Positions 5,343 to 7,430 of a stretch of 7,430 nucleotides of DNA are shown here, one piece after another. The position numbers and the translations under genes were made by a program. The notes below the pieces were generated by a model, which was not told the origin of the DNA, did no database searches, and saw only the letters and a program-made list of their open reading frames with translations. Position 1 is the first letter of the stretch. Every line of letters starts with the position of its first letter. The stretch comes from Spirochaetales bacterium (GTDB taxonomy: Bacteria > Spirochaetota > Spirochaetia > ARS1246), in assembly GCA_018644745.1 (NCBI GenBank), contig JABGPX010000668.1, forward strand, positions 1 through 7,430, read 5' to 3'.

Positions 5343-6341
5343 TTAAGACATATCTCCGGCTTTTAAGGCGTACTCTTTGAACAGTTTCATATAAATCTGA
5401 TAATTATTATACGAAACACCAGGCGGTGTTTGATGATCGCAGCTGATGAGGAAACCACCCTTTGAAGCCGCCGGCAGAAGCCGCTCGAACTCCGCGCGCA
5501 TTGCCGCTTCGCCCTTGTTCATAACCATTTTGTCATAATGGCCGATAAATCTCATTCGGGGATGGTTTTCCCGCAGGGTGTTTATATCTACGCCGGATTG
5601 TCTCTCGAGCGGAAGTATGCCTTCTATTCCCGCTCTTTCAAACCAGGCAGCCGGAACGGTTATATCTCCGTCTGAATCTACTATCGAAGTGATCTTATGC
5701 TTTCTGAGAACCGGGATTATGCGATGATAATATGGCAGCATAAACTCATCAAAAAGATCCTCAGAGAGCATCGGGCCGTGATTGTAGCTCATGTCTTCGG
5801 CAAAAGTCATGAAATCCGGCGAGCAGTATTCACAGATCTTCTCAACAGATTGGATCATCCACTCGGTAAGATCGTTGTTCATTCGATGCATCAAATCGGG
5901 CTGATCGTAAAACGCATAGAGATGACGCTCGATGCCGAGAAGAGTTCGAGCAAACCAGAAGAACCCATCAAGGCTAAACCAGACAACTATGGAGCCGTCG
6001 GCCTGCTTTTTCCCGAGATCCTTCCACTGCTCGGCATTTACGGCATCAGGCGAATAAAGATGTTTTTTTATCAAATCATATCCATCTTCATCACTGATAA
6101 TACCGGCGCCGTGAGAAGCCGGCTTCGGGCAATCCGGTCCTCGCACGGGAAGCCACTCCTGCTTGTAGATATCCAGACCAAAATAAGTGCATATCTCATA
6201 GCGGTCGGTTAGTTCGGTCGGCAAAGACTCGTCATGCCATCGATCGATCGTTTTGTCCCACCAGCCAGCCCATTCGAGGATGGGGAGACGGTCGAATGAT
6301 TTAAAGTTCATGATACGGCGAAAGCGCTCCCGGTTTGTCAT
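5343..6341 (-). CDS. UroD-superfamily protein, DHQTPPGVS subtype
   Basis: A complete 332-residue UroD-superfamily protein with the usual N-terminus NRERFRRIMNFKSFDRLP (3-20). Other landmarks are FAEDMSYNHGP (180-190), VDSDGDI (221-227), ERQSGVDI (246-253), FIGHYDK (265-271) and SCDHQTPPGVSYNNY (300-314). The last motif is a hallmark I associate with an uncharacterised branch common in Planctomycetes, Lentisphaerae and similar genomes. Where the neighbour at 370-1356 has H-T-D, this protein has D-S-D (222-224), and its distal Cys301 is followed by His303, so any metal site is built differently. No HemE RQAGR signature is seen. The ATG has an AGGG ribosome site 7 nt upstream. It is divergent from the ACR3 gene and convergent with the Fpg-like gene, hence not in the left operon, though related in family. 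The reaction is unknown. Confidence 0.9.
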   Translation of the reverse strand: MTNRERFRRIMNFKSFDRLPILEWAGWWDKTIDRWHDESLPTELTDRYEICTYFGLDIYKQEWLPVRGPDCPKPASHGAGIISDEDGYDLIKKHLYSPDAVNAEQWKDLGKKQADGSIVVWFSLDGFFWFARTLLGIERHLYAFYDQPDLMHRMNNDLTEWMIQSVEKICEYCSPDFMTFAEDMSYNHGPMLSEDLFDEFMLPYYHRIIPVLRKHKITSIVDSDGDITVPAAWFERAGIEGILPLERQSGVDINTLRENHPRMRFIGHYDKMVMNKGEAAMRAEFERLLPAASKGGFLISCDHQTPPGVSYNNYQIYMKLFKEYALKAGDMS

Positions 6342-6367
6342 TTTAATACCCTGTATTTTGATTGCTT

Positions 6368-6396
6368 ACCATATGGGCTTTTTTTGTGCTTTACAA
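6368..6396 (-). promoter_or_regulatory. Possible promoter of the third UroD-like gene
   Basis: In the 97-nt divergent gap (6342-6438) the minus strand shows TTGTAA (6396-6391) and TATGGT (6373-6368) with a 17-nt spacer, about 27 nt upstream of the UroD-like ATG; both hexamers match 4 of 6. On the plus strand TACAAT (6392-6397) is a possible -10 for the ACR3 gene but has no recognisable -35. No obvious ArsR operator is seen in the gap. Confidence 0.28.
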
Positions 6397-6438
6397 TAGT
6401 CTGATAAGGCGATTTTCATTTGGTCAAGGGAAAACACA

Positions 6439-7430
6439 ATGAGCAAGAAACGTGAAGGCATCAGCGCATTCGAACGGTATCTCTCGATATGGGTCGGTTT
6501 ATGCATAGCCGCCGGCATTTTCCTTGGGAAGATTATGCCGAATTTAGCGGCTACTTTCGACGGCATGGCTATTCGCGTACAGGGGGCTCCCGTAATATCG
6601 ATTCCAATTGCAGTTTGCCTTTTTTTCATGATGTATCCGATTATGGTGAAGATCGATTTCACTAGCGCGGTAAAAGCCGGCAGGAATAAAAAGCCTGTGC
6701 TGCTGACTCTGATAATCAATTGGGCAATAAAACCGTTTACCATGTTTCTTATCGCCTCATTCTTCCTGGGAGTAGTATTCAAGGGAGTGATCGGAACGGA
6801 GGCAACCGATCTTATCAAAATGCCTTTGGGGTTGGATCTCGCTGTGGGCTCTACCCACGGATCCGGCACGGTGGTAATCGCCGACGGAATCAAGATGCTC
6901 GAAGTGCCTCTGTGGAGGAGCTATCTCGCCGGCTGCATACTGCTGGGAATTGCGCCGTGCACGGCGATGGTGTTGGTGTGGGGTTATCTGGCAAAAGGCA
7001 ACGACGGACTGACGCTGGTGATGGTGGCGATTAACTCACTCACCATGCTGGTGCTTTACGGACTACTCGGAGGTTTTCTTCTTGGAATCGGCCGGCTGCC
7101 GGTGCCATGGCAGGCATTGCTGCTCTCGATAGGAGTCTATGTGGCCCTGCCGCTTATCGCTGGCTTGTTCTCGAGACGCTGGATAATACAAGCAAAGGGA
7201 ATCGAATGGTTTAAGAACAAGTTCCTCCCGAAACTCACCCCAATTACGGTGATTGCGCTGCTGGCGACTCTGGTTTTACTCTTTTCATTTAAAGGTGAGG
7301 TTATCGCTTCAAATCCGCTCACCATTCTGTGGATCGCAATACCGCTATTTATTCAAACGCTGCTGATATTCTGGCTTGGTTACGGGGCGGCAAAAATTCT
7401 CAAGTTAGAGTATCAATTTGCCGCGCCGGC
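6439..7430 (+). CDS. acr3: ACR3-family arsenite efflux permease (3' end outside window)
   Basis: 330 complete codons are present and the frame stays open at the right edge; perhaps 50-60 residues are missing. The product is a polytopic inner-membrane permease of the ACR3 (BART superfamily) type, which exports arsenite using the proton-motive force. Family signatures: [19 protein letters not shown] (9-27), INWAIKPF (93-100), [20 protein letters not shown] (164-183) with the essential Cys174 in the APCTAMV motif, and [16 protein letters not shown] (269-284). The loop between the third and fourth helices (about 113-158) is longer than in standard ACR3 and contains [14 protein letters not shown], so Cys174 lies unusually far along the chain. 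The ATG has AAGGGA 7 nt upstream (6426-6431). No arsR or arsC is seen in the window; they may lie downstream. Divergent from a UroD-like gene with a 97-nt gap. Confidence 0.92.
   Translation, partial: MSKKREGISAFERYLSIWVGLCIAAGIFLGKIMPNLAATFDGMAIRVQGAPVISIPIAVCLFFMMYPIMVKIDFTSAVKAGRNKKPVLLTLIINWAIKPFTMFLIASFFLGVVFKGVIGTEATDLIKMPLGLDLAVGSTHGSGTVVIADGIKMLEVPLWRSYLAGCILLGIAPCTAMVLVWGYLAKGNDGLTLVMVAINSLTMLVLYGLLGGFLLGIGRLPVPWQALLLSIGVYVALPLIAGLFSRRWIIQAKGIEWFKNKFLPKLTPITVIALLATLVLLFSFKGEVIASNPLTILWIAIPLFIQTLLIFWLGYGAAKILKLEYQFAAP

Noticed and set aside
5697..6212. Plus-strand open frame of 171 codons
   Set aside because: It lies wholly inside the UroD-like gene on the other strand, has no ribosome site or recognisable domain, and is a shadow of that gene.
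370..6341. Calling the UroD-like genes hemE
   Set aside because: None shows the HemE RQAGR signature, there are three divergent copies, and no other haem gene is present.
6342..6438. ArsR operator or arsenic-responsive site before the ACR3 gene
   Set aside because: Only a short CCATATGG palindrome (6369-6376) and a T7 run are present; neither resembles a known ArsR site closely enough to claim.
6366..6893. Minus-strand open frame of 175 codons
   Set aside because: It is antisense to the clearly recognisable ACR3 coding sequence and has no family features.

Overview
The window reads as ordinary, densely packed bacterial chromosome of middling G+C. Nine protein genes are supported, and I see no tRNA, rRNA, insertion sequence or CRISPR array. 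The host cannot be named from sequence alone. Multiple uroporphyrinogen-decarboxylase-like (UroD-like) paralogues beside sugar-type kinases, an Fpg-like protein of a kind I recall mainly from anaerobes, and an ACR3 arsenite pump together suggest an anaerobic or facultative heterotroph (Firmicutes, Spirochaetes, Lentisphaerae or Planctomycetes-like). That is inference, not proof.

Left block (1-4356, all minus strand, read right to left): a GmhA-like SIS sugar-phosphate isomerase (3727-4356), a ROK-family sugar kinase (2759-3709), an APH(6)/hydroxyurea-kinase-like phosphotransferase (1814-2758), a secreted rhodanese-domain lipoprotein (1353-1742), then two different UroD-superfamily proteins (370-1356, and 1-366, which runs off the left edge). 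Junctions are tight: 17 nt, 0 nt, 71 nt, a 4-nt overlap and 3 nt. The set is therefore probably one operon, driven from 4357-4497, with a possible internal promoter before the rhodanese gene. ROK and APH-like genes share a frame and are separated by one TAA. The first complete UroD-like gene seems to start at a CTG codon inside the rhodanese stop, which restores an N-terminal motif shared by all three UroD-like proteins here.

Middle (4498-6341): a plus-strand Fpg/Nei-type DNA glycosylase homologue whose N-terminal catalytic proline and hairpin lysine are not conserved, tail to tail (8 nt) with a third UroD-like gene on the minus strand. Right end (6439-7430): an ACR3 arsenite efflux permease, diverging from the third UroD-like gene and cut by the window edge.

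Working model (inference): the isomerase and two kinases handle a phosphorylated sugar or sugar-like compound, and the UroD-like proteins act on or downstream of it, perhaps as metal-dependent methyl- or C1-transfer enzymes or lyases rather than in haem synthesis. Substrates are unknown. The Fpg-like and ACR3 genes look like independent housekeeping or stress neighbours.
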